Source of the DNA: Tranquillimonas sp964472855
Lineage (GTDB): Bacteria > Pseudomonadota > Alphaproteobacteria > Rhodobacterales > Rhodobacteraceae
Length of the DNA stretch: 27,424 nt
Assembly: GCA_964472855.1 (NCBI GenBank)
Contig: CAYYMJ010000039.1
Location: 1-27,424, forward strand
Direction of reading: 5' to 3'
Shown: piece by piece, positions 8,981-17,459 of the stretch
Layout of the letters: every line of letters starts with the position of its first letter
How positions within the stretch are numbered: position 1 is the stretch's first letter
Position numbers and translations under genes: made by a program
The notes under the pieces: model-generated
Seen by the model: the letters and a program-made list of their open reading frames with translations, nothing else
Told to the model about the DNA's origin: nothing
Databases searched by the model: none

Positions 8981-10615
8981 ATGAGCAATTGGTGGCGCGG
9001 TGCCACGGTCTATCAGATCTATCCGCGGTCCTTTCAGGACGACAACGGCGACGGCGTCGGTGACCTGGCGGGTATCACCCGGCGGCTGGATCATGTCGCT
9101 TCGCTGGGGGTCGACGCCATCTGGCTCAGCCCGTTTTTCACCTCGCCCATGGCCGACATGGGGTATGACGTGTCGGATTATACCGATGTCGACCCCCAGT
9201 TCGGCACGCTCGCCGATTTCGACGCGCTGCTGGCCAAGGCCCACGCGCTGGGCCTGAAGGTCATCATCGACCAGGTTCTGTCGCACAGCTCTGACGCGCA
9301 TCCCTTCTTTGGCGAAAGCCGCCGCGACCGGACCAATGCCAAGGCCGACTGGTATGTCTGGGCCGACCCCAACCCCGATGGCACGCCGCCCAACAACTGG
9401 CCGTCGGTGTTCGGCGGACCGGCCTGGACGTGGGAGCCGCGCCGGCGCCAGTATTACATGCACAACTTTCTCGCCGCGCAGCCCGACTTCAACTTTCACA
9501 ACACGGCCGTGCAGGACTGGCTGCTGGGCACCATGCGTTTCTGGCTGGAGCGTGGGGTCGACGGGTTCCGGCTGGATACGGTCAATTTCTACTTTCACGA
9601 CCGGCAACTGCGGAACAACCCGCCCATGGTTTATGCCGACGGGTTGGTTCCGGCCGAAACCTATGGCATGCAGGACCACATCCATTCCAAGACCCAGCCC
9701 GAAAACATCGGCTTTCTGGAACGCATGCGCGCCCTGACCGATGCCTACGACGCCCGCTGCATGGTGGGCGAGGTGGGCGAGGGCCACAGGGCCGTGCAGG
9801 TGATGGCCGACTACACCAGCGGCGACGCGCGCCTGCACATGGCCTACAGCTTCGAAACCCTGTCGGCCAAGTTCTCGGCCGACCATTTCCGCAGCCGCAT
9901 CGCCGGCTTTTTCGCTGACGCGCCAGATGGCTGGCCCTGCTGGTCGTTCTCGAACCACGATGTCGACCGGCACGTGTCGCGCTGGCAAGACCATGGCGCC
10001 GACCCGGATGCGCTGGCCCGGCAGTCTGTCGCGCTGTTGTCGTCCTTCGAAGGCACCATTGGCATATATCAGGGCGAGGAACTGGGCCTGCCGCAGGCCG
10101 AGTTGACCTATGACGAGCTGACCGACCCGCCGGGCCTGCGATTCTGGCCCGAGGTCAAGGGCCGCGACGGCTGCCGCACCCCCATGGTGTGGGAGGCCGA
10201 CGCCCCCAACGCCGGTTTCAGCAGCGCCGCGCCCTGGCTGCCGGTCAAGCCCCCGCATATGGCCCGGGCGGTCAGCGAACAGGGGCAACAGGGCTCGGTC
10301 CTGGCCGCCTATCGCGAGGTTCTGGCCTTTCGGCAGGGCGCGGCGGTGCTGCGGCAGGGGTCGACCAGCTTCGTTGACGGCCCCGAGCCGGTGCTGGCGC
10401 TGCACCGCACACGGCAGGGCGAAACCCTGACTTGCATATTCAACCTTTCGCCCAGCGGCGTGACCATCACGCTGGACGGCGCAGGAGAAATGACCGGCCC
10501 CCGACAGGGAGCCTCACTGGCCGGCGACAGGCTGTCGCTTGGTGCGAACGGATTTGCCTTTCTGGTTCCCTCCGGCACACCCGCCGGGGAATTCCGGATC
10601 GTCAGGTCCGACTAG
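8981..10615 (+). CDS. aglA: Cytoplasmic GH13 alpha-glucosidase
   Basis: This 544-aa oligo-1,6-glucosidase/alpha-glucosidase-type GH13 enzyme would release glucose from imported maltose or maltodextrins. It starts MSNWWRGATVYQIYPRSF, typical of this subfamily. It has a calcium-site-like DNGDGVGD (21-28), DQVLSHSS at region I, GFRLDTVNF with nucleophile D199, MVGEVGEG with acid/base E264, and FSNHDVDR with D327. The C-terminal beta domain follows from about residue 460. There is no signal peptide, which contrasts with the exported amylase of the same locus. It is the first gene of the rightward operon, 39 bp before malE. Confidence 0.94.
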   Translation: MSNWWRGATVYQIYPRSFQDDNGDGVGDLAGITRRLDHVASLGVDAIWLSPFFTSPMADMGYDVSDYTDVDPQFGTLADFDALLAKAHALGLKVIIDQVLSHSSDAHPFFGESRRDRTNAKADWYVWADPNPDGTPPNNWPSVFGGPAWTWEPRRRQYYMHNFLAAQPDFNFHNTAVQDWLLGTMRFWLERGVDGFRLDTVNFYFHDRQLRNNPPMVYADGLVPAETYGMQDHIHSKTQPENIGFLERMRALTDAYDARCMVGEVGEGHRAVQVMADYTSGDARLHMAYSFETLSAKFSADHFRSRIAGFFADAPDGWPCWSFSNHDVDRHVSRWQDHGADPDALARQSVALLSSFEGTIGIYQGEELGLPQAELTYDELTDPPGLRFWPEVKGRDGCRTPMVWEADAPNAGFSSAAPWLPVKPPHMARAVSEQGQQGSVLAAYREVLAFRQGAAVLRQGSTSFVDGPEPVLALHRTRQGETLTCIFNLSPSGVTITLDGAGEMTGPRQGASLAGDRLSLGANGFAFLVPSGTPAGEFRIVRSD

Positions 10616-10654
10616 GACGCCGCGTTCGGCGGCAAATTTTGGGAGGAACGTTCC

Positions 10655-11827
10655 ATGAAGAAGTTACTGACATCGCTTTCGGCGACCGCGCTGCTGCTGT
10701 CGACCGCGTCTGGCGCCGTGGCGCTGGAAGACGGCAAGATCGTCATCTGGATGGGCGGCGGCAAGGCCGACGTCAACCTGCAGGCGGTTGCTGACGGCTT
10801 TTCCGCCGATCTTGGCGTCGACGTGGTGGTCGAAGTGGTCGACCCCGGCCTGACCGACAAGTTCCAGCAGGCGGCGGCCACCGGCGACGGGCCCGACATC
10901 GTGCTGTGGGCGCATGACCGTTTTGGCGAATGGGCCGCGGGCGGCCTGCTGCAGCCGGTGTCGCCCAGCCAGGGCGTGATCGACGGCATTCTGGCCTCGG
11001 GCTGGGACGCGGTGTCGTTCGGCGGCAAGATCTGGGGTTACCCTGTCGCGGTCGAGGCCGTGGGCCTTGTCTATAACACCGACCTGCTGTCAGAGCCGCC
11101 GGCGGATTTTGCCGACATCGCCAACCTTGACCTGCCCGATGGCGTGGCGCCGATCATGTGGGACTATAACAACACCTATTTCACCATGCCGCTGTTGATG
11201 GCCGGCGGTGGCTATGCCTTCCAGAAGGTCGATGGCGTCTATGACGGGGCCAACACCGGTGTGAACAACGCCGGCGCCAAGGCCGGGGCACAGGTTCTGT
11301 CGGACCTGATCACCTCGGGCACCATGGCGCAGGGTGTCGACTACGGCGTCATGGACGGCGCGATGGCCAAGGGCGAAGTTGCCATGGTCATCAACGGCCC
11401 GTGGAGCTGGGGAGGCTACACCGGCGGCGGCCAGAATATCGCCGTTGCGCCGATCCCGGCTGTCAATGGCCATGCCGCGCCGCCGTTCCTGGGCGTTTAT
11501 TCGGCCGCCGTCAACGCGGCCTCGCCCAACGCCGACCTGGTCAAGGAACTGCTGGAAAACTACGTGCTGACCGATGACGGCCTGGCCGCCTGGAACGCCG
11601 ACAGCGCCCTTGGCGCGCTGGCCGACAAATCGGCCGGTGCCGCGCAGTCCGACCCCAAGGTTGCCGCCACGCTGGCCAACGCCGCCATCGGCATTCCGAT
11701 GCCGTCGAACCCGGAAATGGGCGCCTTCTGGTCGGCCATGGGCCCGGCGCTGGGCAACATCACCAGCGGTGCCGCCACGGTTGACGCCGCGCTGGATGAC
11801 GCCGCCGCGCGTATTCTGGGCGAATGA
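10655..11827 (+). CDS. malE: Maltodextrin-binding periplasmic protein
   Basis: This 390-aa solute-binding protein has a clear Sec signal peptide (MKKLLTSLSATALLL, cleavage after AVA at residue 23). A strong GGGAGG lies upstream of the start. The mature protein begins LEDGKIVIWMGGGKA, like the 'EGKLVIWINGDKG' start of MalE. It continues through DIVLWAHDRFGEWAAGGLL and GYPVAVEAVGLVYN, both characteristic of maltose-binding proteins. The length matches E. coli MalE closely. In the periplasm it would deliver maltose or maltodextrins to MalFG. Confidence 0.94.
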   Translation: MKKLLTSLSATALLLSTASGAVALEDGKIVIWMGGGKADVNLQAVADGFSADLGVDVVVEVVDPGLTDKFQQAAATGDGPDIVLWAHDRFGEWAAGGLLQPVSPSQGVIDGILASGWDAVSFGGKIWGYPVAVEAVGLVYNTDLLSEPPADFADIANLDLPDGVAPIMWDYNNTYFTMPLLMAGGGYAFQKVDGVYDGANTGVNNAGAKAGAQVLSDLITSGTMAQGVDYGVMDGAMAKGEVAMVINGPWSWGGYTGGGQNIAVAPIPAVNGHAAPPFLGVYSAAVNAASPNADLVKELLENYVLTDDGLAAWNADSALGALADKSAGAAQSDPKVAATLANAAIGIPMPSNPEMGAFWSAMGPALGNITSGAATVDAALDDAAARILGE

Positions 11828-11883
11828 TCTGAACTGGCGGGCGCGCCAACCGCGTGCCCGCCACTCCCTTCCGGGACCGGCCC

Positions 11884-13419
11884 ATGTCAGCGATCGAACA
11901 ATACACCCCTGGCCCCGCGATCGGCAGCCGCTGGCTGGCGCGCGCTGGCTTTGCGTTGGCCACGCTGGGCGTGCTGTTCATGGCCGTCGTGCTTTACGCG
12001 GCCAGCCAGCCGCTGTTCGGGGCGATCCTGCTGATCCTGGCCGCCAGCTTCGGGCTGGTCTTCGGCTCGCGCCGCTTCTATGCCTCGCGCTTTATCTTTC
12101 CCGGCCTCGCGGCCATTCTGATTTTCATCGTTTTTCCAATCGTTTACACGGTATATCTGGGCTTCACCAACTACGGGTCGACCAACCTGCTCAGCTTTGA
12201 GCGCGCGGTCGAGATCCTTTTGTCGAACAAGACCATCGACACCGACAGCGAAACCGGCTTTCAGGTGGTGCCGGATGCTGACGGTTATCGCATCTATCTG
12301 CCCGACGCCGGGTTGATTTCGGGCCCCGTGACGCTGGACGGCGCGGAGACGGCGCAACTGGCCCCTGCCAGCGCCACCCCGGCCGACCCTTTGGCCATGC
12401 GCGACGCCATCAAGCTGCGCGCTGGTCTGCAAATGCTTCAGCTTGTGCGCCCCGACGGCGCGGTGTTGCGCAACGCCGGGCTCAGAACCTTTGCCGGCGT
12501 GACCGCCGAATACGACCGCACCGGCCCCGACAGCCTGTTGCGCGCCAGCGACGGCGCGGTGCTGACCGCCAACCATGACGCCGGCTTTTTCGAAACCGAC
12601 GACGGCCAGCAGGTGGCCCCGGGCTGGCGGGTCAATATCGGGCTGGACAATTACCGGCGCATCTTCACCTCGGACGGGGTGCGGGCGCCGATGCTGTCGA
12701 TCTTCATCTGGACCGTGACCTTCGCCGTCCTGTCGGTGTCGCTGACCTTTGCCGTTGGCCTGACGCTGGCGGTCATCCTGCAATGGCCGCACCTGCGTTT
12801 CAAACCGCTTTACCGCCTGCTGCTGATCCTGCCCTACGCGGTGCCAAGCTTTATCTCGATCCTGGTCTTCAAGGGGCTGTTCAACCAGAATTTCGGCGAG
12901 ATCAACCTGATCATCGAGGCGCTGTTCGGCCTGCGCCCCAACTGGTTCACCGACCCGCTGCTGGCGCGCACCATGATCGTGATCGTCAATATCTGGTTGG
13001 GCTATCCCTATATGATGCTGCTTTCCATGGGCTTCTTGCAGTCGGTGCCCGAGGATCACAAGAAAGCGGCGGCGATCGAGGGTGCCTCAAGCCTGCGGGT
13101 GTTTTTCACCATCACCCTGCCGCAGATCATCCCGCCGTTCCTGCCGCTGCTGATCGCCAGTTTCGCCTTCAACTTCAACAATATCGTGCTGATCCTGCTG
13201 ATGACGCGCGGCGGCCCCGACATGCCGGGCACGGTGATACCGGCGGGCGAGACCGACATCCTGGGCAGCTTTACCTACCGCATCAGCTTTATGGACAGCG
13301 GTCAGCAATTCGGGCTGGCCGGAGCCATCACCTTTCTGATCTTCATCATCGTCGGCGCGGTGGCCTATGCCAACTTCGTGGCCATGCGTCGCGCGGCCGA
13401 CAAGCGGAGGCACGGATGA
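11884..13419 (+). CDS. malF: Maltodextrin ABC transporter permease, MalF type
   Basis: This 511-aa permease is about the size of E. coli MalF. Hydrophobic segments precede residue 95. A large periplasmic loop at about 95-270 corresponds to the MalF P2 loop that contacts the binding protein. The transporter core follows, with an EAA loop (EDHKKAAAIEGASSLRVFF) for MalK docking and GLFNQNFGEINLI in the membrane region. The ATG at 11884 is preferred over a GTG 30 bp earlier. Its stop overlaps the malG start by 4 bp (ATGA), so the two permeases are translationally coupled. Confidence 0.94.
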   Translation: MSAIEQYTPGPAIGSRWLARAGFALATLGVLFMAVVLYAASQPLFGAILLILAASFGLVFGSRRFYASRFIFPGLAAILIFIVFPIVYTVYLGFTNYGSTNLLSFERAVEILLSNKTIDTDSETGFQVVPDADGYRIYLPDAGLISGPVTLDGAETAQLAPASATPADPLAMRDAIKLRAGLQMLQLVRPDGAVLRNAGLRTFAGVTAEYDRTGPDSLLRASDGAVLTANHDAGFFETDDGQQVAPGWRVNIGLDNYRRIFTSDGVRAPMLSIFIWTVTFAVLSVSLTFAVGLTLAVILQWPHLRFKPLYRLLLILPYAVPSFISILVFKGLFNQNFGEINLIIEALFGLRPNWFTDPLLARTMIVIVNIWLGYPYMMLLSMGFLQSVPEDHKKAAAIEGASSLRVFFTITLPQIIPPFLPLLIASFAFNFNNIVLILLMTRGGPDMPGTVIPAGETDILGSFTYRISFMDSGQQFGLAGAITFLIFIIVGAVAYANFVAMRRAADKRRHG

Positions 13420-14306
13420 TCGTCGAACGCCCCAGCGAACTGCGTGTGAAGAAAATTCTCGCCCACGGATTTCTGATCGTCTTTACCACGCTGATCATGT
13501 TCCCGTTCCTGATGGTGATCTCGATCTCGATCCGCGAGGGGAATTTCACCATTGGCGCGCTGTGGCCCGAGCATCCGACGCTGGAACACTGGTATCTGGC
13601 GCTGGGGCTGGACTATGTGCGCGGCGACGGCACCGTGATTGAACCGCCATACCCGGTGATGTTGTGGATGTGGAATTCGATCAAGCTGGGGCTGATCGCC
13701 GGTGCGGGTGTGGTGACGCTGGCGACGATTTCGGCCTATGCCTTTTCGCGCATCCGTTTTTCGGGGCGCGCGGGGCTGCTGGACGGCCTGCTGATTCTGC
13801 AGATGTTTCCCACCACGCTGGCGCTGGTGGCGCTGTATGCCATCTTCGACGCGCTGGGCGAAGTGACGCCATGGCTGGGCATCGACAGCCACCTGGCGCT
13901 GGTGCTGGTCTACCTGTCGGGCATCACGCTGCATATCTGGACCATCAAGGGTTATTTCGACAGCGTCGACAGCGCCCTGGACAAGGCGGCGGCGATCGAC
14001 GGGGCGACGCCGTGGCAGACTTTCCGCCACATTTTTCTGCCGCTGGCGGTGCCGATCATCGCGGTGGTGTTCGTTCTGGTCTTCATCGGCGTGGTGAACG
14101 ACTATCCCTATGCCTCGGTCCTGATCCGCTCGGAAAACCAGATGACGCTGGCGGTGGGGTCGCGTCTGTATCTGAACGAGTTCAAGTATCTGTGGGGCGA
14201 TTTCGCTGCCGCCGCCATCCTGTCGGGCGTGCCGATCACCGTGGTGTTCCTGATCGCCCAGAAATATCTGGTCTCGGGGCTGAGCGAAGGGGCCGTCAAG
14301 GGCTAG
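13416..14306 (+). CDS. malG: Maltodextrin ABC transporter permease, MalG type
   Basis: This 296-aa permease has the same length as E. coli MalG and the same kind of ending (YLWGDFAAAAILSGVPITVV, then GLSEGAVKG). Six transmembrane segments are apparent. The EAA loop SALDKAAAIDGATPWQTFRH (residues 186-205) docks MalK. The ATG overlaps the malF stop, with GGAGG 6 nt upstream. The frame is open further upstream within malF, but that is not coding. The TAG stop (14304-14306) lies in CTAG and is followed without a gap by repeat copy 2. Confidence 0.95.
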   Translation: MIVERPSELRVKKILAHGFLIVFTTLIMFPFLMVISISIREGNFTIGALWPEHPTLEHWYLALGLDYVRGDGTVIEPPYPVMLWMWNSIKLGLIAGAGVVTLATISAYAFSRIRFSGRAGLLDGLLILQMFPTTLALVALYAIFDALGEVTPWLGIDSHLALVLVYLSGITLHIWTIKGYFDSVDSALDKAAAIDGATPWQTFRHIFLPLAVPIIAVVFVLVFIGVVNDYPYASVLIRSENQMTLAVGSRLYLNEFKYLWGDFAAAAILSGVPITVVFLIAQKYLVSGLSEGAVKG

Positions 14307-14430
14307 GGGATCGACCGAAACATTTGAATCCCGCCGCCGGGTGCAGGCTTTGACCATAAACCATTCAAATGTTTTGATTAGTTGATGCATAGTGAAAATG
14401 CTGGTGGCTCGAAACGTCAGATTCGATCCA
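14307..14430 (-). repeat. 124-bp dispersed palindromic repeat, copy 2 (inverted)
   Basis: This copy has the opposite orientation to the other three, so that its GGTCGATCC end again faces the upstream gene's stop codon. It is the only copy flanked by an identical tetranucleotide on both sides (CTAG at 14303-14306 and 14431-14434), as a target-site duplication would be. It differs from copy 4 at about four positions by eye. The internal arms CGAAACATTTGAA and TTCAAATGTTTTG pair with one G-U wobble on the plus strand. Confidence 0.95.
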
Positions 14431-14447
14431 CTAGGGCGCCGCGCGGG

Positions 14448-14483
14448 TTGCTGCGACGGCACCGGTTTGCTGCGACGGCACCG
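14448..14483 (+). repeat. Short tandem direct repeat, 17 bp twice with 19-bp period
   Basis: TTGCTGCGACGGCACCG occurs at 14448-14464 and again at 14467-14483. It lies in the 225-bp gap between repeat copy 2 and the DUF1989 gene, where no gene is apparent. Nothing links it to a known function. Confidence 0.8.
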
Positions 14484-14655
14484 CGTTGGGCGGGGTGGTG
14501 CGCCTGCTGGTCTCGCGGGGTGCGCGGACAGGCTGTGCTTGTGCCGCGGCATCGGAGCGGGTGATGCGGCGCCTCTGATCACGGACCCGGCGCCGGCGGC
14601 CCCTTGAAATTCCGGCCCGCGCGGCAACTATGGCCCCAAGCCACCGGAGCCGCCC

Positions 14656-15522
14656 ATGAAACCCGACACGCCCCGCCATGCTGCCCCCGCCGATGCCGAC
14701 CGGCGCCGGGGCATTGCCCCGGTCATCTGTTACGACCCCGAAACCCTGCCCGACCCGCGGCTGGGCCAGTTGGCGCCGCGCCGCGCCCTTGCACGGAAGA
14801 CCGACGAAATCACCGTTCCGCCGCGCGACGCCCGCTGTATCGAGGTCCCGGCGGGCGCGTTCTTTCGCATCGTTTCGGTCGAGGGGCCGCAGGTTGGCGA
14901 TCTGAATGTCTGGAACCGGCATGACCTGAGCGAAGGCTTCTATTCCGGCAAGACCCGCGCCCTGCATGGCACGCATCTGTCGACCGGTGACCGGCTGTGG
15001 TCACGCTTTCCCAACCTGCGCCCGCTGGCCACCGTGACCGACGACACGCTTGACTGGTATGGGTTCGACGCTTTCGGCGGCGCGGTGCACGATGTGATCG
15101 GCACCCGCTGCGACCCCTATACCGGGCGGTTGCTGACCGGCGGCGACTATCACTATTGCTGTCATTCCAACCTGACCCGGGCGCTGGCCGCCCATACCGG
15201 CCTGAGCCGAGCCGAGGCCGAGCCGCATGTGCATGACGTGATGAATGTCTTCATGTGCACCGGCTTCACCCGCGACACCGGCCAGTATTTCATGAAAGCC
15301 AGCCCGGTGCGGCCCGGGGACCATATCGAGTTTCTGGCCGAGGTCGATCTGCTGGTGGGGCTGAGCGCCTGTCCGGGGGGTGACTGTTCGGCCACCCATT
15401 CCTCGGACCGTGCCGCCTGCCATCCGCTGCTGGTCGAGGTCTGGGATCCGGGTGCCGTGGCGCGGGCGGATCATGTGACACCGGCGCCCAATGGCTATGA
15501 CCGCAGCCACGGGCCGGCCTGA
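14656..15522 (+). CDS. DUF1989 / urea carboxylase-associated family protein
   Basis: This 288-aa protein resembles the family annotated as urea amidolyase-associated or DUF1989. These are soluble proteins found beside urea carboxylase or aminotransferase genes and related by fold to aminomethyltransferases. Family-like segments are IEVPAGAFFRIVSVEGPQVG, DLNVWNRHD (with the FYSGKTRALHGTHLSTGDRLW stretch), MNVFMCTGF, and VRPGDHIEFLAEVDLLVGLS ending in ACPGGDCSA. Several cysteines (GDYHYCCHSN, SACPGGDC) could bind metal. No urea carboxylase gene is nearby, so its partner here is unknown. A weak CGGAG precedes the ATG. It lies 225 bp beyond repeat copy 2 and may be read from the maltodextrin operon or its own promoter. 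Confidence 0.82.
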   Translation: MKPDTPRHAAPADADRRRGIAPVICYDPETLPDPRLGQLAPRRALARKTDEITVPPRDARCIEVPAGAFFRIVSVEGPQVGDLNVWNRHDLSEGFYSGKTRALHGTHLSTGDRLWSRFPNLRPLATVTDDTLDWYGFDAFGGAVHDVIGTRCDPYTGRLLTGGDYHYCCHSNLTRALAAHTGLSRAEAEPHVHDVMNVFMCTGFTRDTGQYFMKASPVRPGDHIEFLAEVDLLVGLSACPGGDCSATHSSDRAACHPLLVEVWDPGAVARADHVTPAPNGYDRSHGPA

Positions 15523-15596
15523 GGGCGCCTCTGCCCGCGTGTCGCACGGGGCACCGAGAGCGCCCGACATGGATATTTTTGCCAAGATGATGGGGA

Positions 15597-17063
15597 TCAG
15601 GGGTCTTCTGCCCCGGCGGTGCAATAGCCCTGAAGATAGACGTGCGTGCGGGCCCAAGCGGTGCCGGCCACGTCAAGGGCCCGCGCGTCGGTGGCGCAGG
15701 GCAGGGGGGCACCGCGCGTGACGGCAAGAACCCGGCCGGCGGGGTTTTCCGGGGCCGGGAAGGTGAGTTCGTAATAGCTGGCCGGCGCGCCGGACGGGGC
15801 AAGGGCGTAAAGGCGGATGTTGCTGTTGCGCCCTTCGTGGAACAGGGCGGCGGCAAGGCCGCGTCCGTCGATGACGATGGCGCTGGCCCCGGCCTCGTGC
15901 GCGCGGGTCAGGATGGCCCGGGCCATGGCGGCGCGGCCGAGATAGCGCTGCAGCAGTGGCTGGCCCTTTGCATCGGAGAGGGCGGCGGGGAACAGCGACA
16001 GCAGCGGGACGGCGAGGCAGAGGGTGCCGTTGACCGCGACCGAGGCCCAGTAGAGGCGCGGTGCGCGCAGCGCCAGCCATGGCAGCAGGGCGACCGAGCC
16101 CGACAGATAGGCCGTGACAGCCCAGTTGCCGTAGGCCACCGACAGCAACGCCTGCCCTGTGATGGCCGCCAGCACCAGCATGCAGAAGGTCAGCATGGCA
16201 CGCTGTCCGGGGTCGGGGTGGCGGAAGGGCAGGAGCAGGAGCAGTGGGAACAGGATGGGCCCCATGACGGCCAGTTGCGTGGCGAGAAAGCCGAGAGCGC
16301 CCGTCCAGTCGAGGCTGATGCCACTTTGCAGCCAGCCGGCATTGTCAAGGGTGTGGCTGAGGGTTGCCATGTCGTGGGACAGGTTCCAGGCGAGGTTGGG
16401 CGCGACGACCGCCGCGAAGGCCGCCAGCGCCACGGCCCAGTTGCGTGCCGTTGGGCGGGCGGCGGGCGATGCCAGCGCCAGCACCAGCGCGCCCGGCCAG
16501 AAGAACAGCGCGGAATATTTGCCGAGGACCGCCAGCCCGACCAGCGCGCCGGACAGGGCTGCGGCCCGGGCGCCGGCCCCGGCGGCGGCGCGCATCCACC
16601 ACAGCAGGCCGGCGGCAAGAAACGGGGCCAGGATGGTGTCGGTCGAGATCAGGAGGCTGCCCAGCGCCGTCATCGGCAGGGTGACATAGCCGATGGTTGT
16701 CCACAGCCCGGCGCGTCCCCGGAACAGGTCTTGGGCCAGCCGGCCCAGCAAGAGCGCCGTGGCGCCGTGAAGGAAGGGCCCGGGCAGGCGGATGGCGAAG
16801 GGGCTGTCGCCCAGTACCGCCGTGACCGCCCCGATCACCCAGCCGATCAGCGGCGGTTTCGAGGAATAGCCGAACGCCGGATGCTGGCCCCACAGCCAGT
16901 ATTGCGCTTCGTCTACCCACAGGTCGGTTTGGGACAGGGCCAGCATGACCACGCGCGCGGCGGTGATTGCGGCAACGAACCACACGGCGGCGGCAAGGCC
17001 GGGCCATGGCGAGCCAGTGGATCGAACCTGACGTTTCGAGCCGCCAGTATTTTCCCTATGCAT
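15597..17063 (-). CDS. GT-C (ArnT/PMT-like) membrane glycosyltransferase
   Basis: This 488-aa polytopic enzyme transfers sugar from a polyprenyl-phosphate donor on the periplasmic side. Diagnostic features are the acidic pair D51-E52 in DLWVDEAQYWLW, the SSKPPLIGW motif and STDTILAPF, followed by about ten further hydrophobic segments. It belongs with the GT2 and LAB_N genes upstream on the same strand. The start is unusual: the only in-frame ATG before the first membrane helix lies inside repeat copy 3, so the repeat would encode residues 1-15. A GTG at 16985 is the alternative, but it removes half of the first helix. Neither has a good Shine-Dalgarno sequence. The acceptor (lipid A, other glycan or protein) is unknown. 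Confidence 0.85.
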   Translation of the reverse strand: MHRENTGGSKRQVRSTGSPWPGLAAAVWFVAAITAARVVMLALSQTDLWVDEAQYWLWGQHPAFGYSSKPPLIGWVIGAVTAVLGDSPFAIRLPGPFLHGATALLLGRLAQDLFRGRAGLWTTIGYVTLPMTALGSLLISTDTILAPFLAAGLLWWMRAAAGAGARAAALSGALVGLAVLGKYSALFFWPGALVLALASPAARPTARNWAVALAAFAAVVAPNLAWNLSHDMATLSHTLDNAGWLQSGISLDWTGALGFLATQLAVMGPILFPLLLLLPFRHPDPGQRAMLTFCMLVLAAITGQALLSVAYGNWAVTAYLSGSVALLPWLALRAPRLYWASVAVNGTLCLAVPLLSLFPAALSDAKGQPLLQRYLGRAAMARAILTRAHEAGASAIVIDGRGLAAALFHEGRNSNIRLYALAPSGAPASYYELTFPAPENPAGRVLAVTRGAPLPCATDARALDVAGTAWARTHVYLQGYCTAGAEDP

Positions 17064-17141
17064 CAACTTATCGAAACATTTGAATGGTTTATGATCAAAA
17101 TCTTCGCCCGGCGGCGGGATTCAAATGTTTCGGTCGATCCG
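17018..17141 (+). repeat. 124-bp dispersed palindromic repeat, copy 3
   Basis: This copy lies between the LAB_N gene and the GT-C gene of one leftward operon. It abuts the LAB_N stop TAG (17142-17144, in CTAG); the distal flank is CCAG. The internal 13-bp arms (17072-17084 and 17120-17132) are perfectly complementary. It is about 91% identical to copy 4 by eye. Its left 46 bp are probably translated as the N-terminus of the GT-C protein. Confidence 0.95.
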
Positions 17142-17459
17142 CTAGATGGGGTTGTCGTCGCGCTTCTTGTTGACGTGGATCAGCCACAGGTTGCGGCTGT
17201 AGATCACGATTCCCAGCGACTGGCCAAGGATGAACACAGGATCACCGCGGTAGACGGCGTAGGTGAACAGAATCAGCCCGCCGCCGATCGAGAAATACCA
17301 GAAATAGATCGGGATGATCGATTGGCGGGCCCGCTCGGAGGCGATCCATTGCACGAGGAAGCGGCCCATGAACATCAGTTGGCCGAACAGGCCGAAGGCG
17401 ACCCAATAGAACTCGGGCCAGCCCGAGACGCCGAGCGCGGCGAACAACGTTTCTTTCAT
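17142..17459 (-). CDS. Small LAB_N-domain membrane protein
   Basis: This 105-aa protein has three hydrophobic segments (about residues 17-38, 50-70 and 74-94). It matches the N-terminal domain of lipid-A-disaccharide synthase (LAB_N) as a stand-alone protein: GQLMFMGRFLVQWIASERARQS, then PIYFWYFSIGGGLILFTYAVY and DPVFILGQSLG..IYSRNLWLI. Such proteins sit beside GT2 and GT-C glycosyltransferases in many alphaproteobacteria and may help flip or supply the lipid-linked sugar; this role is inferred. The ATG overlaps the GT2 stop by 4 bp (ATGA), so coupling is strong. The TAG stop is immediately followed by repeat copy 3. Confidence 0.88.
   Translation of the reverse strand: MKETLFAALGVSGWPEFYWVAFGLFGQLMFMGRFLVQWIASERARQSIIPIYFWYFSIGGGLILFTYAVYRGDPVFILGQSLGIVIYSRNLWLIHVNKKRDDNPI

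Noticed and set aside
12783..13415. Upstream in-frame extension of malG into malF
   Set aside because: The region encodes MalF in another frame. The ATG at 13416 has a strong Shine-Dalgarno sequence and gives the exact MalG length.
13365..14627. A 420-codon open frame on the minus strand opposite malG and repeat copy 2
   Set aside because: The translation is His/Arg/Gln-rich without domain features, while the opposite strand encodes an unmistakable MalG.
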